Origin: an uncultured Collinsella sp.
Lineage (GTDB): Bacteria; Actinomycetota; Coriobacteriia; Coriobacteriales; Coriobacteriaceae
Assembly: GCA_902494345.1 (NCBI GenBank)
Contig: CABUSV010000007.1
Coordinates: 1 to 64,000, forward strand
DNA length: 64,000 nt
Direction of reading: 5' to 3'
A model generated the notes under the pieces. That model was not told the origin of the DNA and did not search any database. It saw only the letters and a program-made list of their open reading frames with translations. Both the position numbers and the translations under genes were made by a program. Below are positions 52,142-59,930 of the stretch, piece after piece (the stretch's first letter is position 1; the number at the start of each line of letters is the position of its first letter).

Positions 52142-52372
52142 GTGTGCAAAAAATGCCAAATATGAGTACTGTGACTAATTTAGTCGCAGCAAAATCAACC
52201 CCTTCAGATGTGATTTGAGCGTCTGGAGGGGTTTAAGATTTGCGAAAACGCAGGATGAATGACTGTAAAAGCTTTAATTAGCGGACAATCGAGGATTATT
52301 CTGGCGGTTGGGAAGTTAAAAGTAATGTATCCATTCCGGTAGCAGTACTCATATTTGGCATTTTTTGCCCAC
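52142..52372. mobile_element. MITE-like element with 26-bp perfect terminal inverted repeats
   Basis: Ends 52146-52171 and 52343-52368 are perfect inverted repeats over 26 bp (core GCCAAATATGAGTACTG). Allowing one mismatch they extend to 52142-52372. The inside has GACTAA-T-TTAGTC, a 12-bp hairpin around 52195-52240 (AACCCC/GGGGTT type) and no coding frame. The GC content is clearly lower than in the flanking genes. It lies between convergent genes and could also end transcription of both. No clear target duplication is visible. Confidence 0.72.
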
Positions 52373-52377
52373 AGGGG

Positions 52378-53160
52378 TTAGCGAAGGTCAAATCCAGAGT
52401 GCGCATTTGTTAAAACTGCTGACTCGATGCGCTCTGCGTCACAATTTTTGAGCGAGGCGATGCGTTCTGAGGTCCTTGTGAGCGATTTGATGAGCGACTG
52501 CGCGCTTGTTTCTGTGTTTGCCTCCGCTGGTGCATCGGTCTCGAGCAGTAAACGATCGAGTGGAATCTGTCGTGCGTATTCGCGTCCTCGTTTAGACGCG
52601 AGCATGCGTTCGTTGACGGAAAAATAGCAGCTCGCATCACGCGCGCGGACGAGTTCGTCCGAAGTGCCGCTAAACCAGTGGAAGATGATAACGGGGGAGT
52701 CGGGGTTTGGGATGAGTAGTCCATGCGATTCGAGGACGTCCAGTACGGCTCCTGCCGAACGAACGGCGTGAATTGATATCACGCGCCCGGTAAGAGGATG
52801 CTGCACGAGTGTATCGCAGAGCCGGTCAAATGCCTGTATTTGTAGCGGCTCACTTCCGGCAAAGCGTGCGGAAAAGTCGAGTCCCACCTCGCCGATGTAG
52901 CGCTCTTGGGCAGCAACTTCGCAAAGCAGATCGACTTCGGCAGGACCGCAGCGGCCGTCGGCGAGCCACCAGGGGTGGAGCCCAACGCCAGCGATGATGC
53001 CTGGTAGGCGACGGGCGCGCTCGTTTGCGGCCGAAAAGTCGCGTGGGTCGACCCCGCAGTCAAAGAGCCCCAGACCCGACGCCGCCGACTCACTGGCTGC
53101 AGCATCGGGGCCGAGCATCAAATCAAGATGACAATGCGTGTCAAAGAATTGCGGTTCCAT
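52378..53160 (-). CDS. TatD family deoxyribonuclease
   Basis: 260 residues. Metal-binding FDTHCHLDL (about residue 6), GEVGLDF (about 112), ISIHAVRSAG, IIFHWFSG and LLLETDAP (about 205) match the family (3'-5' DNase, DNA repair and quality control). It is directly downstream of the ThiF-type gene on the same strand (14 nt gap). The MITE-like element starts 5 nt beyond its stop. Confidence 0.92.
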   Translation of the reverse strand: MEPQFFDTHCHLDLMLGPDAAASESAASGLGLFDCGVDPRDFSAANERARRLPGIIAGVGLHPWWLADGRCGPAEVDLLCEVAAQERYIGEVGLDFSARFAGSEPLQIQAFDRLCDTLVQHPLTGRVISIHAVRSAGAVLDVLESHGLLIPNPDSPVIIFHWFSGTSDELVRARDASCYFSVNERMLASKRGREYARQIPLDRLLLETDAPAEANTETSAQSLIKSLTRTSERIASLKNCDAERIESAVLTNAHSGFDLR

Positions 53161-53174
53161 CGCAGGACATCCTG

Positions 53175-53969
53175 CTAGTCCAGGCGTTGGCCGTCGGCGC
53201 GTACGCGCTCGGTGCCGCGCCCGCTGATCTGGCGGATAACCTCGCCGGCAATCATCTGACCCATGATGGGCGGCATAAAGCTGGCGGTACCCAACTCGGT
53301 ACGCTCGTGGATGTTGGACGGGTCGCGGGGTTGGGTCTTAACCGATTCCTCGCAGCTAAACAGCACGTGCAGACTCTTGATTCCGCGCTTCTTACATTCT
53401 TTGCGCATGATGCGGCTCATGGGGTCACGTACCGTATCGAAAATATCGGCAAAGCGGAGGCACTCGGGATGGAGCTTGTTGGCCCCGCCCATGGAGCTAA
53501 CCAAACGAATGCCGTGGTCCTGAGCATATTTGGCAATGGTGAGCTTGGCCGAGATGGTGTCGATGGCGTCGACGACGTAGTCGAGCTTGCCGTCCGTCTG
53601 CTCCAAAACGCTCGAAAAGAACTCGTCGATGTTGTCGCTCAGCAGGTATTCAGTGCGCTTGATGACGGTGGCGGCAGGATTGATGTCGTGGATCATGGCT
53701 TCCATAACATCGACCTTGCGCTTGCCGATGGTGCTGTGAAAGGCGATAGCCTGGCGATTGATATTGCTGGGCGCGACGATGTCCTTGTCCAGAATGACGA
53801 AATGACCAATGCCGCCGCGGGCGAGTGCCTCGCAGCAGTTGGAGCCCACGCCTCCGCAGCCGAGCACCAACACCGTAGCATCGGCGAGCTTATCGAGTGC
53901 CTCGCGGCCCATGATGATCTCGAGCTTGGTGTCGCGTGTCTCGACGAGAGCGGCAGCGGTTTCGGTCAT
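53175..53969 (-). CDS. ThiF/HesA family protein, tRNA threonylcarbamoyladenosine dehydratase-like (TcdA)
   Basis: 264 residues. The ATP-binding Rossmann motif VLVLGCGGVGSNCCEALARGG (about residue 33) with RxxxNRQ in NINRQAIAF, and VVDAIDT (about 115), are those of TcdA. It forms cyclic t6A at tRNA position 37 in an ATP-dependent step. ATG 53969 was chosen, since GGAGG is 6 nt upstream. ATG 53975 is too close to that site. Co-transcribed with tatD. Confidence 0.9.
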   Translation of the reverse strand: MTETAAALVETRDTKLEIIMGREALDKLADATVLVLGCGGVGSNCCEALARGGIGHFVILDKDIVAPSNINRQAIAFHSTIGKRKVDVMEAMIHDINPAATVIKRTEYLLSDNIDEFFSSVLEQTDGKLDYVVDAIDTISAKLTIAKYAQDHGIRLVSSMGGANKLHPECLRFADIFDTVRDPMSRIMRKECKKRGIKSLHVLFSCEESVKTQPRDPSNIHERTELGTASFMPPIMGQMIAGEVIRQISGRGTERVRADGQRLD

Positions 53970-54205
53970 AGACATCCTCCGATGGGGAAGCGAATCGTGT
54001 TTTAGCTATCGCCATTATAGGTGTTATCGCGATTCCATTTGAGCCCTTGGGCTTGTTGAAATGGGATCGGGGTTCGCATAAGATTGAAGCAGATGGCACC
54101 CGTTGCAGCGGGTTGGCTAACTCCAAAACACGTTTGTAGCGTGAGAAGTGGCCGTCTTCGCATTACGCGGAGGCGGCTATTTTTTTGAGTACAAGATTAG
54201 ATAGT

Positions 54206-54234
54206 TAGACAAACATCTAAATATCGAGTATAGT
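54206..54234 (+). promoter_or_regulatory. Promoter and autorepressor site of sdpR/sdpI-like genes
   Basis: TAGACA (54206-54211), 17 bp, TATAGT (54229-54234). A TTAGA-N14-TCTAA dyad (54198-54220 region) overlaps the -35, as expected for ArsR/SdpR autoregulation. Confidence 0.65.
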
Positions 54235-54268
54235 GTGCGCGTCATGAGAGATGATGAGAGGAGGTCTT

Positions 54269-54547
54269 ATGCCGGGAGAGGGTTTTAAGGCGCTTGCCGA
54301 TCCAACGCGACGGCGCATTTTGGAGTTGCTGCGCGAGGGCAATTGCACGGCGGGGGAGCTTGCCGAGCATTTCGATATCAGTAAGCCGTCGCTGAGCCAT
54401 CACTTGGCGACGCTCAAAAACGCCGGGTTGGTGACCGACGAGCGCCATGGCCAAAACATCGTATACAGCTTAAACACCACCGTCATGCAGGATTTGATTG
54501 GCTGGTTTATGGGTTTTACAAACACGGAAGGTGATAAGGATGAATAA
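54269..54547 (+). CDS. ArsR/SmtB family regulator, SdpR-like
   Basis: 92 residues, a single winged HTH. FKALADPTRRRILELLREG and ISKPSLSHHLATLKNAGLV are typical, and metal-binding Cys/His motifs are absent. This is the SdpR (autorepressor) pattern. ATG 54269 follows GAGGAGG. Its end overlaps the SdpI-like gene by 8 nt, so the two are translated together. Confidence 0.92.
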   Translation: MPGEGFKALADPTRRRILELLREGNCTAGELAEHFDISKPSLSHHLATLKNAGLVTDERHGQNIVYSLNTTVMQDLIGWFMGFTNTEGDKDE

Positions 54548-55244
54548 CGAAAACAAGGGCATTCACCCCACGGGGGTATCGTCGCGCGTGTGGATTGCGC
54601 TGGTCGCTCTGTGCGTCGCCAATGTCGTAGCGCACCTCATGGTGATGCCGAGCTTGCCTGCGCAGATTCCCACGCACTGGGGCGCGAACGGCGCCGTCGA
54701 CGGTTGGGGTCCTAGCTGGATGGCCTCCGCGCTCGGCGTGCTGCCTCTGGCGCTTCTCGCAATGTTCTGCGTGGTGCCGCGCATCGACCCCAAAGGTGAG
54801 GCATATCGAACCTCGGGCAAGTTCTACCAGGGCTTCGTAATCGCCTTCACCTTGTTCATGTGCGCCATAAGCTGGCTGGGAGAGCTTACGGTCTGGGGCG
54901 TGGTGCCGGCGGTCGGTTCGGTTAACGTGCTGATTTCCGGTGTTGTCGGTTTGCTGTTCATCGGCGTAGGCAACTACTTGCCGCGTGTGAAGCAGAACTA
55001 TACGCTCGGTATCAAGACACCCTGGGCGCTTGCCGATCCCGAGAACTGGCGCCGTACGCAGCGTTTTGGCGGCGCCTGCTTTATGGTGCTGGGTATTGGC
55101 CTGATTGTGATGGGCGTGGCAGGCAGCGTGCTTTCGAGTGAAGTCGTCGCCGCGGTGATTGCGGTTCTGGCGTTTGGTTCGGTCGGAGCCATCTACGTCT
55201 ACTCGTATCTGCTGTGGCGCAAATCGCAGCGAGCCGCTCGTTAA
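54540..55244 (+). CDS. SdpI/DUF1648 family membrane protein
   Basis: 234 residues with about six membrane helices. The DUF1648 motif LPAQIPTHWGANGAVDGWG (about residue 35) and the later NYTLGIKTPWALADPENWRRTQRFGG are SdpI hallmarks. In Bacillus, SdpI gives immunity to the SdpC toxin and controls SdpR. Here no SdpC-like toxin gene is seen, so a general envelope-stress or immunity role is likely. Confidence 0.9.
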   Translation: MNNENKGIHPTGVSSRVWIALVALCVANVVAHLMVMPSLPAQIPTHWGANGAVDGWGPSWMASALGVLPLALLAMFCVVPRIDPKGEAYRTSGKFYQGFVIAFTLFMCAISWLGELTVWGVVPAVGSVNVLISGVVGLLFIGVGNYLPRVKQNYTLGIKTPWALADPENWRRTQRFGGACFMVLGIGLIVMGVAGSVLSSEVVAAVIAVLAFGSVGAIYVYSYLLWRKSQRAAR

Positions 55245-55310
55245 GGTTGCGGAAAACTAGCGTACGCAGTTCATAGTATGTTCCGGGGGACTTTTCCCAG
55301 GTAGTATTAG

Positions 55311-55337
55311 GGGGTATGGGCAACCATGCCCCTTTTT
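55311..55337 (+). terminator. Terminator after sdpI-like gene
   Basis: A 9-bp stem (55311-55319 with 55324-55332, one G-T) with a 4-nt loop and five Ts. Confidence 0.88.
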
Positions 55338-55428
55338 CGTTACGTTTCAGAGCTGGTTCCCTCATTTCGTTTCCACTAAAGCGAATCAAGAATAGGGAAA
55401 CAGCAGGTAGAAAGGATAAAACAGGCAA

Positions 55429-57108
55429 ATGGCAGAGTTTATCTACCAGATGTATCAGGCTCGCAAGGCCCATGGCGACAAGGTAATCCTTGACGACGTG
55501 ACTCTGAGTTTCTACCCTGGCGCCAAGATCGGCGTTGTGGGTCCCAACGGCATGGGTAAGTCGACCCTGCTCAAGATCATGGCCGGCATCGAGGAAGTTT
55601 CCAACGGCGATGCCAGGCTTACCCCCGGCTACACCGTGGGTATCCTGCAGCAGGAGCCGCCGCTCGACGACGACAAGACCGTCATCGAGAACGTGCGCAT
55701 GGCATTTGGCGACATGATCGCCAAGGTCGATCGCTTCAACAAGATCGGCGAGGAGATGTGCGACCCGGATTGCGACATGGCCGCCCTCATGGCTGAGATG
55801 GGAAAGCTCCAGGACGAGATCGACGCCGCCGACGGCTGGGATATCGATTCCAAGCTCGGCCAGGCCATGGACGCCCTGCAGCTGCCCGATTCCGACATGC
55901 CGGTCAACGTGCTTTCCGGCGGCGAGCGCCGCCGCGTGGCCCTGTGCAAGCTGCTGCTCGAGGCTCCCGACCTGCTGCTGCTCGACGAGCCCACGAACCA
56001 CCTGGACGCCGAGTCGATCCTGTGGCTCGAGCACTTCCTGCACAACTACCAGGGCGCGGTGCTTGCCGTCACGCACGATCGCTACTTCCTGGATAACGTT
56101 GCCGAGTGGATCTGCGAGGTCGACCGCGGTCACCTTTATCCCTACAAGGGCAACTACTCCACGTATCTGGAGACCAAGGCCGCGCGTATCGAGGCACAGG
56201 GTAACCGCGATGCCAAGCTCGCCAAGCGCATGGAGGCCGAGCTCGAGTGGGTACGCAGCTCGCCCAAGGCTCGCCAGGCCAAGAACAAGGCCCGTCTGGC
56301 TCGCTACGAGGAGATGGAGGCCGAGGCCCGCGCAAGCCAGAAGCTCGACTGGACCGACATCCGCATTCCCGTTGGACCGCGTCTGGGCAACAAGGTGCTC
56401 GAGGCCCATCACCTGCACAAGGAGTTCGATGGCCGTGTGCTCATCGACGACCTTTCTTTCACCCTGCCGCGTAACGGCATCGTGGGCGTCATCGGCCCCA
56501 ACGGTGTGGGCAAGACTACGCTCTTCAAGACCATCGTGGGCCTGGAGCCGCTGACTTCGGGCGAGCTCGAGGTGGGCGAGACCGTCAAGATCTCCTATGT
56601 CGATCAGAACCGTTCTGGCATCGACCCCGACAAGAACCTGTGGGAGGTCGTCTCGGATGGCCTGGACCACATGATGGTCGGCGAGACCGAGGTCCCCAGC
56701 CGCGCGTACGTGGCGAGCTTTGGCTTTAAGGGCCAGGACCAGCAGAAGCGCGCTGGCGTACTCTCCGGTGGCGAGCGCAACCGTCTGAACCTGGCGCTCA
56801 CGCTCAAGCAGGGCGGCAACCTGCTGCTCCTCGACGAGCCCACGAACGACCTCGACGTCGAGACACTGTCCTCGCTCGAGGCGGCGCTGCTCGAGTTCCC
56901 GGGCTGCTCGGTGGTCATTAGCCACGATCGTATGTTCCTGGACCGCGTCGCCACGCACATTCTGGCGTGGGAGGGCACCGACGAGAATCCGGGCAACTGG
57001 TATTGGTTCGAGGGCAACTTTGAGGCCTATCAGGCCAACCGTATCGAGCGCCTGGGTGAGGACGCAGCCCAGCCGCATCGTATTCACCGTAAGCTGACGC
57101 GCGACTAG
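55429..57108 (+). CDS. ettA: Energy-dependent translational throttle protein (ABC-F)
   Basis: 559 residues, exactly the size of EttA. Two ABC domains are present: Walker A GPNGMGKST (about residue 40) and GPNGVGKTT (about 355), signatures LSGGERRRVA and LSGGERNRLN, and Walker B DLLLLDEPTNHLD and NLLLLDEPTNDLD. The linker (PtIM) and arm of EttA lie between. It binds the ribosomal E site and gates the first elongation step according to ATP/ADP. There are no membrane parts. A short hairpin follows its stop. Confidence 0.96.
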   Translation: MAEFIYQMYQARKAHGDKVILDDVTLSFYPGAKIGVVGPNGMGKSTLLKIMAGIEEVSNGDARLTPGYTVGILQQEPPLDDDKTVIENVRMAFGDMIAKVDRFNKIGEEMCDPDCDMAALMAEMGKLQDEIDAADGWDIDSKLGQAMDALQLPDSDMPVNVLSGGERRRVALCKLLLEAPDLLLLDEPTNHLDAESILWLEHFLHNYQGAVLAVTHDRYFLDNVAEWICEVDRGHLYPYKGNYSTYLETKAARIEAQGNRDAKLAKRMEAELEWVRSSPKARQAKNKARLARYEEMEAEARASQKLDWTDIRIPVGPRLGNKVLEAHHLHKEFDGRVLIDDLSFTLPRNGIVGVIGPNGVGKTTLFKTIVGLEPLTSGELEVGETVKISYVDQNRSGIDPDKNLWEVVSDGLDHMMVGETEVPSRAYVASFGFKGQDQQKRAGVLSGGERNRLNLALTLKQGGNLLLLDEPTNDLDVETLSSLEAALLEFPGCSVVISHDRMFLDRVATHILAWEGTDENPGNWYWFEGNFEAYQANRIERLGEDAAQPHRIHRKLTRD

Positions 57109-57111
57109 ATC

Positions 57112-57138
57112 GTTACGCGGTTTTCCAAACCGCGTAAC
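57112..57138 (+). terminator. Hairpin just after ettA
   Basis: A 12-bp perfect stem (57112-57123 with 57127-57138) with a 3-nt loop beginning 4 bp after the stop. No T run follows. Confidence 0.55.
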
Positions 57139-57151
57139 TGCTCGACGCTGC

Positions 57152-57251
57152 GCGGGTCGCAAGCACCCCATCTTGCCGTTCAAGCCGTCGCTCGCGTACC
57201 GAAGTACGCGTCGCTCCTCTTTCACGGCAACCTGGCGCACTTGCGGTCCGC
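57152..57251. repeat. 100-bp nested palindrome downstream of ettA
   Basis: Outer arms 57152-57163 with 57240-57251 (two G-T pairs), middle arms TTGCCGT/ACGGCAA (57173-57179 with 57224-57230), and centre CGCGTAC-CGAA-GTACGCG (57193-57210). No gene is present. The layout resembles the nested dyads at 10691 and 42456. Confidence 0.75.
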
Positions 57252-57282
57252 TCGCTGTTGGTTACGCAACATCAACAAATAA

Positions 57283-57318
57283 AAACGGCTCAAATCCTGA
57301 TTTGGATTTGAGCCGTTT
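57283..57318 (-). terminator. Terminator shared by convergent genes
   Basis: A 15-bp perfect stem (57283-57297 with 57304-57318) with a 6-nt loop. The minus strand continues with five Ts, ending the gene at 57323. It may serve ettA too. Confidence 0.93.
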
Positions 57319-57322
57319 GTCG

Positions 57323-58624
57323 TTACTGCTCGGGTTCTTCGACTTTATCGATGGCCCAGGTGGATCCGAGGCCACCGGTGGTGTTGCGGCGGATGCGCAC
57401 GGTAACCTCGCGGCGCTCGCCGGCCTGCGTGTAGCGCAGGGGGAAGCTTGCGCGGTTTCGCGCGGCCTCGATGGTACCGCGCTCGCGGGCGATCCAGTAG
57501 TACTCGCCGACGATGCCGAGGGTATCGGCGCCGTAGGGGAGATAGGTCGACAACTGGTGCAGAAGCGGGCCGGGGCAGAAGACCTCGGTTGCGAAATCGA
57601 CGGGGAAGTCCTCGGGGATGGCGGGCGCTGCAGGTGCGGGGGTTGGGGCCGCTGCGGGTGCCGGAGCCGGTGCCGGTGCGGGAATTTGGTCGCAAGCAGA
57701 GGTGGGCACGGATTCGATGACGGGTGCGGGCTCCGGCGTCGCTTCCGGCTTGATTGTGGAATCTGCGGGCTTCACGGTGACGGGCGCGTCTGCAGCTGCA
57801 GTTTCAATCTCAACCTGCGTTGCGTTCTCGTTCTCGATGCTCGGCTTTGTCTCGACCGGCGTGGAAGCCATGGTGGTGATGCCGGCGTTGGCGTTTTCGG
57901 GGTCATAGACGACCGTGAGCGAGATGGCGGGCTGCGGCGTCTCGGGCTCCGGCGCCGACTCGGTAACGCCTTGATCGGCGGGCTCGTCGGACTGATCGTC
58001 CTCGGCCTCGTTGTCAAAGACATCGCTGTTTTGGAACGCAGGCGTCTCGGGTTGGTCAGCGGCTTCTTCGGTTGTCGGCTTGGGAGCCTCGTTGAGCTCC
58101 GCAGTGGCGTCCTGCTCGGATATGACTTCGGAATCGGTCGTGGCGGCGATTTCGGTTCCTGCTGTTACCTCAATAGCGACTTCGATCTCTGTCTCGGGCT
58201 CGGGTTCCGGCGCGGCTTCAACCATGGTTTCTGGCTTGGGACGCTTAACGTGCTTGGGGCGCACGGCCTTGAGGTCCTTCTCACCGCGTTTCTTCTTTTT
58301 GTAGGACTGCTTGGCGCCTTTGGCAGCCTTGGGCTTGTCCTCGCCCTTGGCAAGGGCGGCATCCCAGGCATCGTTGGCGATGACGGTGGCATACAGGCGG
58401 CCGCCCTTAAAGACGGTCAGCTTAATGCAGTCGTTGAGCTCCTCGAGCAGCTCGCGCGTGGACTCGAAGCCCAGGTCATAAGCGGTCATGTCGCCGGCGG
58501 CGAGCGCCTCCTCGACCTGTGTCATAAACGTTTGCTTGCCGCACCCAATCGCGTCGCGCAGCAGGCGATACAGATAGATGTGGTTGCCCAGCGAAAGCGT
58601 GGGCCTAACTATTGTCTTGCTCAT
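57323..58624 (-). CDS. Three-part protein with acidic Pro/Glu/Ala-rich linker, unknown function
   Basis: 433 residues. The N-terminal domain (1-90) is alpha/beta, with FESTRELLEELNDCIKLTVF and GGRLYATVI, a pattern reminiscent of small winged-helix (LOTUS/OST-HTH) domains. Lys-rich residues (about 95-130) follow. A low-complexity acidic linker (about 130-335) is rich in E, P, T, A, including PAPAPAPAPAAAPTPAPAAP. The C-terminal domain (about 345-433, EVFCPGPLLHQLSTYLPYG through VRIRRNT) is compact. GAGGAG precedes ATG 58624. Basic and acidic halves suggest a nucleic-acid-binding protein with a tether. That is inference. Confidence 0.72.
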   Translation of the reverse strand: MSKTIVRPTLSLGNHIYLYRLLRDAIGCGKQTFMTQVEEALAAGDMTAYDLGFESTRELLEELNDCIKLTVFKGGRLYATVIANDAWDAALAKGEDKPKAAKGAKQSYKKKKRGEKDLKAVRPKHVKRPKPETMVEAAPEPEPETEIEVAIEVTAGTEIAATTDSEVISEQDATAELNEAPKPTTEEAADQPETPAFQNSDVFDNEAEDDQSDEPADQGVTESAPEPETPQPAISLTVVYDPENANAGITTMASTPVETKPSIENENATQVEIETAAADAPVTVKPADSTIKPEATPEPAPVIESVPTSACDQIPAPAPAPAPAAAPTPAPAAPAIPEDFPVDFATEVFCPGPLLHQLSTYLPYGADTLGIVGEYYWIARERGTIEAARNRASFPLRYTQAGERREVTVRIRRNTTGGLGSTWAIDKVEEPEQ

Positions 58625-58764
58625 GGCAAATCTCCTCTTTACACATGTAAAGCATCTTACCATCGCATAGCGTTCGCCATGGCGGCGCCCAAGGCAAACG
58701 GGCGCGAACCGCTTTCGATTCGCGCCCGTTGTACAGGTCGGTTATCTATGAGAGGCAAATGTGC

Positions 58765-59727
58765 TTAGTTGCCCGATGCCGTGCCTTGGCTCGAGTTGTC
58801 AGATGCCGTGCCGGACGCGGTTCCGCTCGAGCTGTTCGAGCTGTTGGTGTTGCTGCTGTCTGCTGTGCCCGTTCCCGAAGCGGTGTCGCTCGTCTGGCCG
58901 CCCGTGCTCGGCTGCGAACCGTCAGTCGTTTGGCTTGAGTCGGTCGTGCCGGACGGCGCGCCACTGTTGGCCGTAGAGGAATCGGTGCCCTGCGATTGGC
59001 TTTGGGTGTTCGAGGACGAATCGGTAGAGGTGGAACTGTCTTGCGTATCGTCCGTCTGCGCCTGCTGATCTTGCGACTGGGTGTTGCCATTTGCATCGCT
59101 CTCGGTCGTGCGCGACGAAAGGATTGGCTCGGGGCGCTCGCCCAGACCCTCACCGGCGGTGGTTATAAGGATGGCGCCGGTGCAGGCGATGACCGCGACG
59201 ATGGCGATGGCGATCGAGAAGACGATGACCTTCTTTTGCGTCTGGCTGCGCTCTGCCGCGGCCTTGGCGCGCAGGCTGTTAGGGGCGACGCGCGCCGTGG
59301 TCGCGCGTCCCGCAACCCGGCGCATTTCCTGCGTGGTCGCGGCGCCACCTAGGTGCTCCTCGACATCGGGCTTAACGGGCTCGTAGGCGCCGGCAGGGTA
59401 GTCGACAGCGGCATGCGTGCCCTTGATTGCTTCGGCGCTGGCAGAGATAAAGTGGCGGTAGACCTGCGAGGACACAACGGTGATGACCGAGCTCACGGCG
59501 GCGCCAATTACTGAACCAGCGATACCAATCTTGGAGGCAAGCGCGACGCTCGTGGCGGCAGCTGCGGCGCCGGCGATGATCTGGGGAATGGAAATGTCAT
59601 CGAACAGGCCCTTTTTGGGCGCGATGGCCATGGTCTGTCCGATGGAATGGTTTTCGTGAACGCCGTTGTTGAGCGCGGCCGGTGTCATGACGCGCGTGCG
59701 CGGCGCGTCGGTGTACTTGGTTGTCAT
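58765..59727 (-). CDS. Membrane protein with Ser/Thr/Asn-rich C-terminal tail
   Basis: 320 residues. Two hydrophobic segments are close together (residues about 48-90), then a soluble loop with Arg/Ala-rich sequence. A third helix (about 168-192, VIVFSIAIAIVAVIACTGAILI) is followed by about 125 residues of S, T, N, G, Q repeats. The tail is of the type found in secreted, glycosylated or stalk-like regions and probably lies outside the cell. GGAGGA precedes ATG 59727. It belongs to no family I recognise and is divergent from nadE. Confidence 0.75.
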   Translation of the reverse strand: MTTKYTDAPRTRVMTPAALNNGVHENHSIGQTMAIAPKKGLFDDISIPQIIAGAAAAATSVALASKIGIAGSVIGAAVSSVITVVSSQVYRHFISASAEAIKGTHAAVDYPAGAYEPVKPDVEEHLGGAATTQEMRRVAGRATTARVAPNSLRAKAAAERSQTQKKVIVFSIAIAIVAVIACTGAILITTAGEGLGERPEPILSSRTTESDANGNTQSQDQQAQTDDTQDSSTSTDSSSNTQSQSQGTDSSTANSGAPSGTTDSSQTTDGSQPSTGGQTSDTASGTGTADSSNTNSSNSSSGTASGTASDNSSQGTASGN

Positions 59728-59930
59728 ACGGGGTCCTCCCGGTGTAAATCTGCTTCGTTTCGTGTAGCCATCAGGGTACCCACCAGATGTGAATCGTACG
59801 TGACATTTAACAGATACCATCAACTCATCAATAGCTCACCAAGTTGGTGGGATGCGGTTGCACCCGGCGGTTGAACTACAATAGAGCTTGCTAATTGTTG
59901 TGAATGGCGTCTACGCACGGGGGCATTCTT

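Noticed and set aside
55081..57240. Very long open frame (over 700 codons) on the minus strand opposite ettA
   Set aside because: It is the antisense shadow of a GC-rich, strongly codon-biased gene. The plus-strand frame encodes a full EttA with all motifs. The antisense product has no motif and no ribosome site.
57173..58768. Plus-strand open frame of about 530 codons rich in Gly/Cys/Arg
   Set aside because: It is opposite the low-complexity acidic linker gene. The translation is Gly/Leu/Arg-rich without domains, and the minus-strand gene has a proper ribosome site and terminator.
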